From IMG/VR virus record IMGVR_UViG_3300025645_000379, positions 1-26,769 of that record: DNA of 26,769 nt. The stretch is one strand, 5' to 3'. A model generated the notes under the pieces. The model did no database searches. It worked only from the letters and a program-made list of their open reading frames with translations, and was not told the origin of the DNA. Shown piece by piece: positions 16,246 to 23,238 of the stretch (position 1 is the first letter of the stretch; each line of letters begins with the position of its first letter). The translations under genes were made by a program, and so were the position numbers. Source of the DNA: a virus.

Positions 16246-16598
16246 TTTAAATGCTCCAGTAACTTATCAATAGATTTCATGGTGAAGTGTGCCAGACCTT
16301 CTTTGTCACACCACTCACCTAGGTTCATCTTAGAGCCTTTCCTAAGGCGCTTACGTGAATCAGAGAATACAAATATCAATGGTCTATCAATCTCGTCCCT
16401 GATAGCTTTGTACTTCTGTGTGTCACCTACTCTAAAGAATCCCTTGCACTCTATCATAGCCCCTGTACGCTCACATATGAAGTCTGGTACGTACTTCTTA
16501 TGTATCGTGTAAGGTAGCCTATAAGGTTCATACTGGAATCCCGTAGGGCCAACAGCGTCACTAAAGGCACTTTCAAGGCCTGATCTAAACTTAGTCAT
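16221..16598 (-). CDS. T7 endonuclease I-like Holliday-junction resolvase
   Basis: With the ATG at 16598 (preceded by AAGGAG at ideal spacing) the protein has 125 aa and begins MTKFRSGLES, matching the FRSGLE block near the N-terminus of T7 gp3. The PD-(D/E)xK catalytic set is visible: E9, D39 (VPDF), E50 and K52 (IECKG), followed by FVFSDSRKRLRKGSK as in T7. The family cuts branched DNA, resolving recombination and packaging intermediates and degrading host DNA. An upstream ATG at 16676 exists in frame but would overlap most of the next gene upstream, so it is not chosen. Confidence 0.9.
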   Translation of the reverse strand: MTKFRSGLESAFSDAVGPTGFQYEPYRLPYTIHKKYVPDFICERTGAMIECKGFFRVGDTQKYKAIRDEIDRPLIFVFSDSRKRLRKGSKMNLGEWCDKEGLAHFTMKSIDKLLEHLKCLAPLKK

Positions 16599-16749
16599 AA
16601 GTCTCCTTAGCTTCTTTTCTATGTATTTTTCTAAGGAGCTTGTCTTTTTGGTTCTGTATTTCACTACAGCACCCACAAGCAGCTTTCTGTGTCTTACGTC
16701 CTTTCATGTTTATGTTCCCGCAAGGGAACCAGTGACCTTTACTAGACAT
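16591..16749 (-). CDS. Small Cys-rich basic protein, 52 aa
   Basis: ATG at 16749 sits inside the end of the exonuclease gene (8-nt overlap), with AGAGGAT about 8 nt upstream, and the frame stops at 16591-16593, overlapping the endonuclease I start by 8 nt. The protein contains C10 and a CGCC cluster (C25, C27, C28) with many Lys, so it could bind zinc or nucleic acid. Overlap signals on both sides support it. It is shorter than typical ORF cut-offs, so automatic annotation may miss it and extend the endonuclease instead. Confidence 0.55.
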   Translation of the reverse strand: MSSKGHWFPCGNINMKGRKTQKAACGCCSEIQNQKDKLLRKIHRKEAKETYD

Positions 16750-17500
16750 TTAAAGTATCCTCTATCGTTAAGCGCCTAAAGCCGCCCCAATCACGCCTCA
16801 TGTACAATAGGTTCCAACACACCTCTAGCCTATCATGCCAATCCTCAGGGTGAGCCTCTTGCCACGCCTCTTGTACCTTAGCCAGCATACCAGCCGTAGG
16901 TACGTCAGCCAGAAGCTTCTCAGCTTTCTTAGGCCCGATACCTACGAGGCCTTGTATGTTGTCCGTAGAGTCTCCTGTGAGCATCTGTAGGCACATCTTG
17001 CGGTAGCCTTGGTCTTTACATATGTAGTACAAAGTCTCTTTGGTGAAGTTGTAATGCCAACCTTCTACCATGTCAATGTCTTTGTCTATGTGTGCAATAA
17101 CAAAGTGCTCCTTAGCATCTAAAGCTTCTTGCGCCCATATGGATACTACATCATCAGCCTCACAGTTATCAGACTTAAAATGCCCTAGGCTATAAGCATA
17201 CTCGTTGAGTTCCTTGCGCCTCTCTGTTACCTCAGGATTAGGGTCTTCCTCTTGCTCTTTAAGCTTACGCTGGCCTTTGTAATCCTCCGCTATACCATAA
17301 CGGAAGTTACCAGTGCCTTTTAAAGCAACCTTAGTCTCTGTACTGCAAGTCTTCCATTCAATGTCTTCTATGGCATAATCATAGTATTCTTTGGCTTTTC
17401 TTAAGTCTATATCAGTCTTAAGAGCTATGCGATAGATGATAGAATCAGCATCAATAAAGCATTTGTCAAAGGGCTTGCCTTTACTATTCTTTATGTTCAT
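16742..17500 (-). CDS. 5'-3' exonuclease (T7 gp6 / FEN-type)
   Basis: 252 aa. Acidic metal-binding clusters of the FEN family are in order: CFIDADSIIYR (D17, D19), CEADDVVS near 118, AHIDKDIDM near 140 and LTGDSTDNIQGLVGIGPKKAEKLL near 175-197, the last containing the helix-hairpin-helix that grips DNA. The family removes RNA primers and helps degrade host DNA in T7-like phages. The ATG at 17500 follows AGAGGTAAC. It lies in the replication operon, 18 nt downstream of a small HNH gene. Confidence 0.92.
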   Translation of the reverse strand: MNIKNSKGKPFDKCFIDADSIIYRIALKTDIDLRKAKEYYDYAIEDIEWKTCSTETKVALKGTGNFRYGIAEDYKGQRKLKEQEEDPNPEVTERRKELNEYAYSLGHFKSDNCEADDVVSIWAQEALDAKEHFVIAHIDKDIDMVEGWHYNFTKETLYYICKDQGYRKMCLQMLTGDSTDNIQGLVGIGPKKAEKLLADVPTAGMLAKVQEAWQEAHPEDWHDRLEVCWNLLYMRRDWGGFRRLTIEDTLNV

Positions 17501-17518
17501 ACGTTACCTCTTTTAATT

Positions 17519-17860
17519 TTAAAGTAAAGACATCTGCTTATTCTCTTCTTTCAGTCTTTTTGTTTCTTTAGCTCTACTTACTCTACTCAGTCTGGCGTGT
17601 TCAATACGATGGCAGTTAGCACACAAGAGTAAACACTTTTTAGCTTCTTTTAACACCTGCTCCATTGGTTTTAATACATATCCTCCCACGTTAAACTCTT
17701 TCTGTGAAGGGTCTATGTGGTGATAGTCATAAATCTCAATGTGCTTTAGGTCACGTAAGTCACAATGCTCACACTTACCACCTTTAAGTTCAAAAACCTC
17801 TAGTAGTTTGTTTCTTCTGTACTCGTAGTTATATTCCTGCACTTTACCTTTGCGTTTCAT
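17519..17860 (-). CDS. HNH endonuclease (possible free-standing homing enzyme)
   Basis: 113 aa. Zinc-binding CxxC (C30, C33) and a second CANCH (C80, C83, H84) flank the DYHHID core (H47, H48, D50) of an HNH nuclease. The rest is very basic, suitable for DNA binding. It sits between the DNA polymerase and 5' exonuclease genes, a common place for homing endonucleases that cleave the neighbouring gene in rival phages. An intron is not apparent, since both neighbours are complete. The start codon is 9 nt after the polymerase stop, with AGGACAG as ribosome binding site. Confidence 0.88.
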   Translation of the reverse strand: MKRKGKVQEYNYEYRRNKLLEVFELKGGKCEHCDLRDLKHIEIYDYHHIDPSQKEFNVGGYVLKPMEQVLKEAKKCLLLCANCHRIEHARLSRVSRAKETKRLKEENKQMSLL

Positions 17861-17869
17861 AAGTCTGTC

Positions 17870-19594
17870 CTAGTGAGTATCGGCCCAACTATTGCCTACT
17901 TTAAATTCCCCTGCTAAGGGACACCTGAGCTTGAAGTGAATACCAGCAGCCTCAATACAACTAGCTGCTAATGCACCAAACTTAGATGCTTGATCTTCAC
18001 GTACCTCTACTTGAAACTCGTCATGGATATTACCAACAAACTTATAATCTATACCCCATAGTATAGCATATCTGTCAAGAATAATCAAGGCTTGTTTCAT
18101 AATTAAACTACCTGCTGACTGTAAACACGAATTAAGTGCTGCATGTTCTGACCTGATAAACACTTTACGTCCATCTAAGCCTGTTATGTAGCCCTTAGCT
18201 GCTGACTGTGCAACATTTTCCTTAAGCTTTGCAAGTGCTGGTGTAGCCTTGAGGAAACTAGCCTTAAGCTTCTTACCTTTAGCTCTACCGCCACCTGCAA
18301 TACTACCTATCTTCTCGTCACCTGCGCCATATAAATAAGCGTATATGAAAGTCTTGGCCTGATTTCTAGTATCAAGACCAGCAGCTTTCTGGTTAGCTGT
18401 GTGTATGTCTCCTGTGAGTATAGTGTTAGTATAGTCTGCATCATCCATGAAGTGGGCAAGCATTCTCAATTCTAAGCCAGAGGCGTCTATACCAACAAGC
18501 TTATAACCTTTAGGCACTATCCAACATGAGCGACACTCTGGCCCGTAAAGGCTACTAGAGCTAGGCACCTGCGCTAAATTAGGCTTGCTGTGGGTCATAC
18601 GCCCTGTCACAGCACCATTAGTATTAACGTAACCATGTACCCGCCCTGTGTCCTCATTAGCAGCCTCAAGCCAACTACGTACCTGAGCTATGCGCTTACC
18701 TACTAACAGGTAGGAGGCAATCAACTCAGCCTCAGGTATGCCTTTGACATTCTTAAGTATGTCCTCAGACACGATAGGGTGGCCTGTCTCTGTAAAGGCC
18801 TTAGGCTTCCATCCAAAGTGCTTGAGGTAGCGCCCTATCTGTTGCCGTGAAGCAAGGTTAAAAATAGGCCAATCAATACGACTAAAAGGGCCACCTACTT
18901 CTTCCCATCTTTCACCGAGGAACTTGAGTCCAACGATACTGTAACTCCCATCTTTTTTAACTTTAGGTACAATGGCTTTGTAAAAGGTCGGCAAAGGTAA
19001 AAACACTTTCTGCACAATCTCTTCAAGTTCATATGACTTCTCCTGTAATTCCGCTACTAAATCCCTAGCCTTTGGCGAATCCAAAAGCCAGCCGTTTCTA
19101 ATTTGCTTCTGTATGATACGCTGTACGTCATGCTCTAACTCAAGGCTATCAGGCTTAAAGTCCTCTAGCTCTTTAAGTAAAGCTTTGTACACCTCATGGT
19201 TTACGTTTACATCTTGCTCACAGTAAAGGAGCATATCGTGCGTGTAGTGAGTCCAATCACTGTAGTCACCCTTAGGGTATCCAAGCTTCTCGCCCCAGTG
19301 TCCTAGGCTGTGTGCCTCGCGCTGTGGGTCAGCTAGTCTTGACATGACTAATGTGTCTGTAATCTTACAGGCGCTAAAGTCAGTGCCTAGTAACTTCTCA
19401 CATGCTGGTATGTCATAACCTATAATGTTATGCCCTATCACCTCCTGTGCTTGTGCTATTGCTATATTAAATGTAGGCCATTGGCCCTCTACGTATGAGC
19501 TTATGACGCCAGTGTCAATATCCTTAGTGATAATGCACCATACCTTTGTAGGCGCTAGGCCATTAGTCTCTATATCGAATATTAATCTAGTCAT
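17870..19594 (-). CDS. Family A DNA polymerase, T7 type with 3'-5' exonuclease
   Basis: 574 aa. The proofreading domain begins LIFDIETNGL (D7, E9) and continues with CEQDVNVNHEVY. Polymerase motif A is DASGLELRMLAH (D370). Motif B is RNQAKTFIYAYLYGAG (R410, K414, Y418) and motif C is NIHDEF (D525). The residue equivalent to E. coli Phe762 is Tyr (Y418), as in T7, a choice linked with fast virulent phages. The C-terminus GNSWADTH resembles T7's. It is about 130 residues shorter than T7 gp5, perhaps lacking the thioredoxin-binding loop. Start ATG at 19594 follows AGGTAACCT and lies 3 nt after the preceding gene. Confidence 0.95.
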   Translation of the reverse strand: MTRLIFDIETNGLAPTKVWCIITKDIDTGVISSYVEGQWPTFNIAIAQAQEVIGHNIIGYDIPACEKLLGTDFSACKITDTLVMSRLADPQREAHSLGHWGEKLGYPKGDYSDWTHYTHDMLLYCEQDVNVNHEVYKALLKELEDFKPDSLELEHDVQRIIQKQIRNGWLLDSPKARDLVAELQEKSYELEEIVQKVFLPLPTFYKAIVPKVKKDGSYSIVGLKFLGERWEEVGGPFSRIDWPIFNLASRQQIGRYLKHFGWKPKAFTETGHPIVSEDILKNVKGIPEAELIASYLLVGKRIAQVRSWLEAANEDTGRVHGYVNTNGAVTGRMTHSKPNLAQVPSSSSLYGPECRSCWIVPKGYKLVGIDASGLELRMLAHFMDDADYTNTILTGDIHTANQKAAGLDTRNQAKTFIYAYLYGAGDEKIGSIAGGGRAKGKKLKASFLKATPALAKLKENVAQSAAKGYITGLDGRKVFIRSEHAALNSCLQSAGSLIMKQALIILDRYAILWGIDYKFVGNIHDEFQVEVREDQASKFGALAASCIEAAGIHFKLRCPLAGEFKVGNSWADTH

Positions 19595-19597
19595 AGG

Positions 19598-20011
19598 TTA
19601 CCTATAGTAAATATGTGACCCCAACTTAATTGTGGTGGTCATTTCATCTGCCCAGTACGGGTGTACATAGTCTGCATGGTAATGCGTAGCACCTTCGGTA
19701 ATGTCAATAGACTTACCAGATAATACGTGCTGTGCTAAAATAGTAGCTTCCAGCATTGCTTTACCATTTTGGGGCTTGTCAGACAAACCATCACAGAACC
19801 AACTGTACTGGCACTGGTATCTAATAGGGTTAATCATGTCCCACCCATGATACTTAGCTTGCTTTATAACCTCACAAGCTGTATCGGGATACCTACTGTC
19901 AGCCATACGATTTAACACGCTATGTGCCACACCTATCTGACCTGCTAATGGTTCCCCTCTAGCCTCATGGTAGATGTTAAGGGCCATACATAACACTGCT
20001 GCGGTTATCAT
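19598..20011 (-). CDS. SleB-type cell wall hydrolase
   Basis: 137 aa. ALNIYHEARGEPLAGQIGVAHSVLNR near the N-terminus is the signature of the SleB/CwlJ hydrolase family (Hydrolase_2), with E16 the probable catalytic glutamate; YHADYVHPYW near the end (about 110-120) is also typical. The family acts on peptidoglycan cross-bridges or glycan strands. It lies between the polymerase and the primase-helicase on the replication strand, 2 nt after the primase-helicase stop. The first residues (MITAAVLCMALNI) are hydrophobic but include the catalytic helix, so they are unlikely to be a cleaved signal. It is a second peptidoglycan hydrolase beside the lysozyme at 15292. Confidence 0.88.
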   Translation of the reverse strand: MITAAVLCMALNIYHEARGEPLAGQIGVAHSVLNRMADSRYPDTACEVIKQAKYHGWDMINPIRYQCQYSWFCDGLSDKPQNGKAMLEATILAQHVLSGKSIDITEGATHYHADYVHPYWADEMTTTIKLGSHIYYR

Positions 20012-20013
20012 GG

Positions 20014-21645
20014 TTAAAAATCGTCATGTGCATTAGCTGCCTTAGTCTCAGGTGCCTGAGTAGCTACCAAGCGACTGCTATGGTTCTCATAAAAGAGCCA
20101 GCCAGCTACCCCTGTACGTCCTGTACGTCTACACTTAACTAGTTGCACCTGTGTACAGTTACGTGCGTAATCATCGTCCGTCATTTTGTCCCGTGACAGA
20201 AGTATGGTATTGAAAGCAATCTGGTTGATTGAACCGCTGCCCTTCAAGTCATACTCGCCTACATCGTGGGCGTCCTTAGCGTGTGGCTTACGCATGTGAC
20301 TAACAATGATAATACTAACACCTGTATTCTTGGCAAGCTTTAGGCACTTATCCATGAACGCATCAATGGTTCCATTCTCATTACTGGTCACCGCTGCTTG
20401 CAGAGGGTCTAGTATTATTATATCACAATCTAAGCCTTTAACCAAGTATTGCATCTTAGCAAATAACTCGTCAGCCTCTAACGCACCTTGATGATCTAAG
20501 ATGTGTAGCTTGTCACTGTTTGCCATTTCGTCATACTTCTCATGGTACAGATTGTAATCCCTGTCCTCATTAGGCACATCTGCAATGTTAGTACCCATGT
20601 AAACCGATAGTAACTTCTCTACTGTCTCGCCAACGTCAGCCTCTAGGAACACACAACCGATCTTCTTAGCACTCTCTACGTACATACCATGCACTAGGTT
20701 ATAAACCATAGTGGTCTTACCTATGGACGTTAAGGCGCCTATGACTGTCACCTCACCTGCTGCGATACCGCCATTCATCATGGCATTAAGACTACCAAAG
20801 CTTGCAGGTAGTGGCGTGACTTCTTCTGTACCTCGCTTAAGAAACTTATCCCACACGTCTGAATCACCTAGGCTTACGACACCCTCAGGCTTGTAGGCTT
20901 TAGCGTCCCACCAGCATTTAGTGTACTCACGTACCCTGTTGGCCTTGAGCATATCGCCAGCGTCCTTAAGGGGCAGGGTGCATACCTTAGCCTTACGGGG
21001 GCTAAACAAAGGTAATACATCAGCCGCAGCCTTGATACCTGCCTCGTCTGAGTCAAAGCATATGACTACCTTATCAAATGTCTCAAGGTATTCTAAACTG
21101 GCCTTAACGTCCTTGACTGCGCTGTTGGCGCCTGAGCGAATGCTAACGGCAGGAAAGCCACCATTCATTTCATAGGCTGCCATGGCGTCTATCTCACCTT
21201 CTGTAATGGTTATGTACTTACCACCTGCTGCAAAGGATTGCTGACCAAACAAGCCAGCGCTGCCTAGGTCACCTGTGGCATAAAAATCCTTGGTTGCTAC
21301 GTTACGCACCTTAGTGCCTACTACTTTGTTTCCCTCCTGATTGTGGTATGGGTAATGGTGCTTACTAATGCTACCATCCTCACCATTCTCTACTGTGACG
21401 CCATAACGCTTGGCTGTGTCCATGCTTATGCGTCTATCCTGTATTGCTGCTATTGTGCCTGTCATTTCTAAAGGCCTCGCTCTTGTCTTATTAGTATTAA
21501 CTACTGACCCATCACCATGTATGTACGCATTACATGAGAAGCATACTTGATGATTGTCTGAGTAAATTGCATTAGCATCTGATGAACCACAAGAGGAACA
21601 AGGGCCATGCTTTACAAAGGTACTCTCTGTCTGTTCTTTACGCAT
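20014..21645 (-). CDS. T7 gp4-like DNA primase-helicase
   Basis: 543 aa. A zinc-binding domain (C16, C19, C35, C38), TOPRIM primase core (ITEGEIDA near 147-154; CFDSDEAG near 197-204) and DnaB-type helicase follow in the T7 order. The helicase has Walker A ALTSIGKTT (about 304-312), Walker B IIILDPLQ (D413) and the SHMRKPHAKD...DLKGSGSINQ block seen in T7 gp4. The protein makes primers and unwinds the fork. The acidic tail (AHDDF) resembles polymerase- or SSB-docking tails. ATG at 21645 is chosen because the zinc domain begins 12 residues later. It is separated from the upstream gene by an 83-nt spacer with a hairpin. Confidence 0.95.
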   Translation of the reverse strand: MRKEQTESTFVKHGPCSSCGSSDANAIYSDNHQVCFSCNAYIHGDGSVVNTNKTRARPLEMTGTIAAIQDRRISMDTAKRYGVTVENGEDGSISKHHYPYHNQEGNKVVGTKVRNVATKDFYATGDLGSAGLFGQQSFAAGGKYITITEGEIDAMAAYEMNGGFPAVSIRSGANSAVKDVKASLEYLETFDKVVICFDSDEAGIKAAADVLPLFSPRKAKVCTLPLKDAGDMLKANRVREYTKCWWDAKAYKPEGVVSLGDSDVWDKFLKRGTEEVTPLPASFGSLNAMMNGGIAAGEVTVIGALTSIGKTTMVYNLVHGMYVESAKKIGCVFLEADVGETVEKLLSVYMGTNIADVPNEDRDYNLYHEKYDEMANSDKLHILDHQGALEADELFAKMQYLVKGLDCDIIILDPLQAAVTSNENGTIDAFMDKCLKLAKNTGVSIIIVSHMRKPHAKDAHDVGEYDLKGSGSINQIAFNTILLSRDKMTDDDYARNCTQVQLVKCRRTGRTGVAGWLFYENHSSRLVATQAPETKAANAHDDF

Positions 21646-21681
21646 ATAGCTCTGTAAGCTCCTGTGGTGCGTTGTAAGAGG

Positions 21682-21711
21682 CCTAGCCCTAAGGGGAATA
21701 GTAGGGCTAGG
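21682..21711. terminator. Hairpin between SSB-like and primase-helicase genes (weak terminator or processing site)
   Basis: CCTAGCCCTA at 21682-21691 pairs perfectly with TAGGGCTAGG at 21702-21711 over 10 bp, with a 10-nt loop. It lies in the only untranslated spacer between these two leftward genes. No strong U-run follows on the minus strand, so it may dampen transcription or be an RNase cleavage site rather than a full terminator. Short AGAGGCCT repeats flank it on both sides. Confidence 0.5.
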
Positions 21712-21728
21712 GGTTAACTTAAGAGGCC

Positions 21729-22094
21729 TTAGAAGTCCTCGTCTGTGTTGCTAGTGGCAAGCTCCAGTACCTTGACCTTATCGAGGTATGGGGTGATACC
21801 ATGGACGGGGTGCTCGTCACCTAGGCTGTACTGTACACGAACCAATGAACCACGTGTAATGGCGCCCATGAACTCGTCACCATTGGCCTCATATAAAGGC
21901 ACGTTGAACTTAGAGGCGAACTTGCGCTGCTTCTGGCCCTCATACTCACGCATTTTGACACCCTGAGCCTCTAGCTGCGTGATTGACGCATCATCTAGTG
22001 TCACAGTGAGGGAAAATTTATTTGTGGACTGCCCTTGGTACATTTCGTGTTGGTCAAGATGAACAAAAGCCGCACTACCATTAATCACTGACAT
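21729..22094 (-). CDS. Putative single-stranded DNA-binding protein
   Basis: 121 aa. The sequence looks like a compact OB-fold: alternating strands (NKFSLTVTLDD; KFNVPLYEANG; SLVRVQYSLG; DKVKVLELA), basic patches (KMREYEGQKQRKFASKF) and a short acidic C-terminal tail ending in Phe (NTDEDF). Such a tail is used by bacterial SSB and T7 gp2.5 to bind polymerase and primase-helicase. T7 gp2.5 is longer (232 aa), so this is a small form. It is the first gene after the strong promoter at 22300-22328 and precedes the primase-helicase, as expected for a replication operon. Confidence 0.6.
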   Translation of the reverse strand: MSVINGSAAFVHLDQHEMYQGQSTNKFSLTVTLDDASITQLEAQGVKMREYEGQKQRKFASKFNVPLYEANGDEFMGAITRGSLVRVQYSLGDEHPVHGITPYLDKVKVLELATSNTDEDF

Positions 22095-22160
22095 AAAATT
22101 ATCCTTTATAGGTTTTATTAGGCTTGACCATTATTGACCATGCCTGTAAAGACTAATATT

Positions 22161-22176
22161 TAGTTCATATGAACTA
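22161..22176. promoter_or_regulatory. 16-bp perfect palindrome in the replication-operon leader
   Basis: TAGTTCATATGAACTA reads the same on both strands. It lies in the untranslated leader between the promoter at 22300-22328 and the SSB-like gene, a suitable place for an operator. The region also has paired TTGACCA words near 22124-22141. Confidence 0.5.
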
Positions 22177-22299
22177 CTAAAGAGTCTTAAGGTAAACTTT
22201 AATTATAAAACATTAAAGCTTACTTAAGCATCCTTAAGAAAAACAATTAAGATTAAACATTATGAATAATCCTAAAAGTTTTTCTTTGTTCTTAGGTAT

Positions 22300-22328
22300 A
22301 TTATACTAAACTTCTTAAACCCTGTCAA
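22300..22328 (-). promoter_or_regulatory. Perfect sigma-70 promoter for the replication operon
   Basis: On the minus strand TTGACA (22328-22323) is followed by 17 nt and TATAAT (22305-22300), an exact consensus in all 12 positions with the ideal spacer. It points leftward to the SSB-like gene, primase-helicase and the rest of the replication and nucleotide genes. It lies right after the small-gene block ending at 22331, so the replication genes can be expressed separately by host RNA polymerase. Confidence 0.92.
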
Positions 22329-22330
22329 GC

Positions 22331-22585
22331 TCAATATGTACTTTCATCACAATTAAGGTCAATTAGGTCTGTATACTCCTCCTCTAATAGTTGAGTAGTC
22401 TCAATGATCTTATGTAACCACTCAGGAATACGTGTGTATTCACCCGTCTTAATGTCAAAGTGATAGCCATAGAAATCATCTATGGTCATTTCACCAGCGA
22501 CACTCATGTGCCAGATTACCTCAATTTCTAGCATTACGTCTACATCTAGTACGTCAACAGTGATATTTATTGTTGAATTAGCCAT
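22331..22585 (-). CDS. Acidic protein, 84 aa, unknown
   Basis: It starts at ATG 22585, with AGGGG upstream inside the zinc-ribbon gene (19-nt overlap). The protein is strongly acidic, with a beta-rich N-terminus (INITVDVLDVDVMLEIEVIWH) and a helical, Glu-rich C-terminus (LHKIIETTQLLEEEYTDLIDL). No family is recognised. Its charge resembles small phage inhibitors that mimic DNA, but that is speculation from composition. Confidence 0.55.
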   Translation of the reverse strand: MANSTINITVDVLDVDVMLEIEVIWHMSVAGEMTIDDFYGYHFDIKTGEYTRIPEWLHKIIETTQLLEEEYTDLIDLNCDESTY

Positions 22586-22761
22586 GGTGAATCCCCTTTA
22601 ACTTCGTTTATGTTAATGTCTATTTCTAAGTCAACATTATAACTGGCTTCGTTTGAGTATGTCAAGCACTTTCCACACAGATCAATAAATAAATCTGTAT
22701 CTTTGTCTTTTCTACTCAGTTCTATGTCATTAAGTATGACGTTACACGCTTTACACCTCAT
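22567..22761 (-). CDS. Small zinc-ribbon protein, 64 aa
   Basis: MRCKAC and LCGKC supply two CxxC pairs (C3/C6 and C29/C32), the pattern of a single zinc ribbon. The remainder is acidic and probably flexible. I recall very similar short 'CKAC...NDxELSRKDK...DLCGxC' proteins from many T7-like phages, where the role is unknown; binding to nucleic acid or to host RNA polymerase is the usual guess. The start overlaps the upstream stop (ATGA). Confidence 0.65.
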   Translation of the reverse strand: MRCKACNVILNDIELSRKDKDTDLFIDLCGKCLTYSNEASYNVDLEIDININEVKGDSPWLIQQ

Positions 22762-22925
22762 TTCTTTTTTCCTTTTTTCTTTTCAAGTGATTTTAAATAC
22801 TGCTGGTGACGCCATTCATGCTCTTTTTGTTCATAAACTATTGGGTCTTCTAATAATGCGTCTAAACATTTAAACAGTATATACAATAAGTATAACACTA
22901 TCGCCCATATAATAAAAGTCTCCAT
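22758..22925 (-). CDS. Small membrane protein with Lys-rich tail, 55 aa
   Basis: ATG at 22925 overlaps the upstream stop (TAATG) and TGA at 22758-22760 overlaps the next start (ATGA), so both junctions are coupled. Residues 3-19 (TFIIWAIVLYLLYILF) form one membrane segment; a charged helix and a poly-Lys end (LEKKKGKKK) follow, which would face the cytoplasm. Function unknown. The frame fills the gap between its neighbours exactly, which makes it very likely real. Confidence 0.65.
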   Translation of the reverse strand: METFIIWAIVLYLLYILFKCLDALLEDPIVYEQKEHEWRHQQYLKSLEKKKGKKK

Positions 22926-23236
22926 TACTTATCCTCTTGTGGTTCTAATTTGTGGCCTATCCACTCATCAAATGTATAGTAATCTAATGGGTAACCATAT
23001 GCAACCCCTTTAACTTTAGGCGTGTAAGTCTCTATAACGCCTCCTAAGGCCTCTTCATTGCCATGTAATACCTTACTAGCCATAGTAAGCTCAACGAGCA
23101 CAGGAAGCAATTTAGAGCGCCCTAGGCCTGTGGCGGCTTGTATATGCTCAAGTGTTAGGTATGGTTCACTCCAGTTAAGCTCTAGTAAAGTATTGTATAC
23201 TGTAGTCGCTTTAGTGCTTAGTTTACTTTTGCTCAT
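22925..23236 (-). CDS. Probable winged-helix DNA-binding protein, 103 aa
   Basis: The N-terminal two thirds read as a winged helix: a helix (TKATTVYNTLLEL), the turn region LTLEHIQAATGLGRSKLLPVLVEL, in which IQAATGL and RSKLLPVLVEL match the two helices of a helix-turn-helix, and a strand pair (SKVLHGN...GVIETYTPK). Such proteins bind DNA and often control transcription. If so, it is a candidate to act on the palindromes or CTTAAG repeats in the control regions. AGGGG precedes the ATG. The fold is judged by eye. Confidence 0.55.
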   Translation of the reverse strand: MSKSKLSTKATTVYNTLLELNWSEPYLTLEHIQAATGLGRSKLLPVLVELTMASKVLHGNEEALGGVIETYTPKVKGVAYGYPLDYYTFDEWIGHKLEPQEDK

Positions 23237-23238
23237 GT

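Larger units (their letters stand above)
22095..22330 (-). other. Untranslated AT-rich leader of the replication operon
   Basis: No gene is seen in these 236 nt. On the minus strand, reading from the promoter, there are CTTTTAG followed by TTATTCATAATG, then three CTTAAG sites (about 22190, 22213, 22223) and CTTAAGACTCTT. The same words occur after the rightward promoter at 26503-26531. The last bases before the SSB-like ATG carry an AAGGAT ribosome binding site. The length and shared words suggest a regulated leader. Confidence 0.65.

Noticed and set aside
16714-16729. GTTCCC-GCAA-GGGAAC hairpin as a terminator
   Set aside because: It lies inside a coding frame and no U-run follows on either strand. 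It is noted only as possible mRNA structure.
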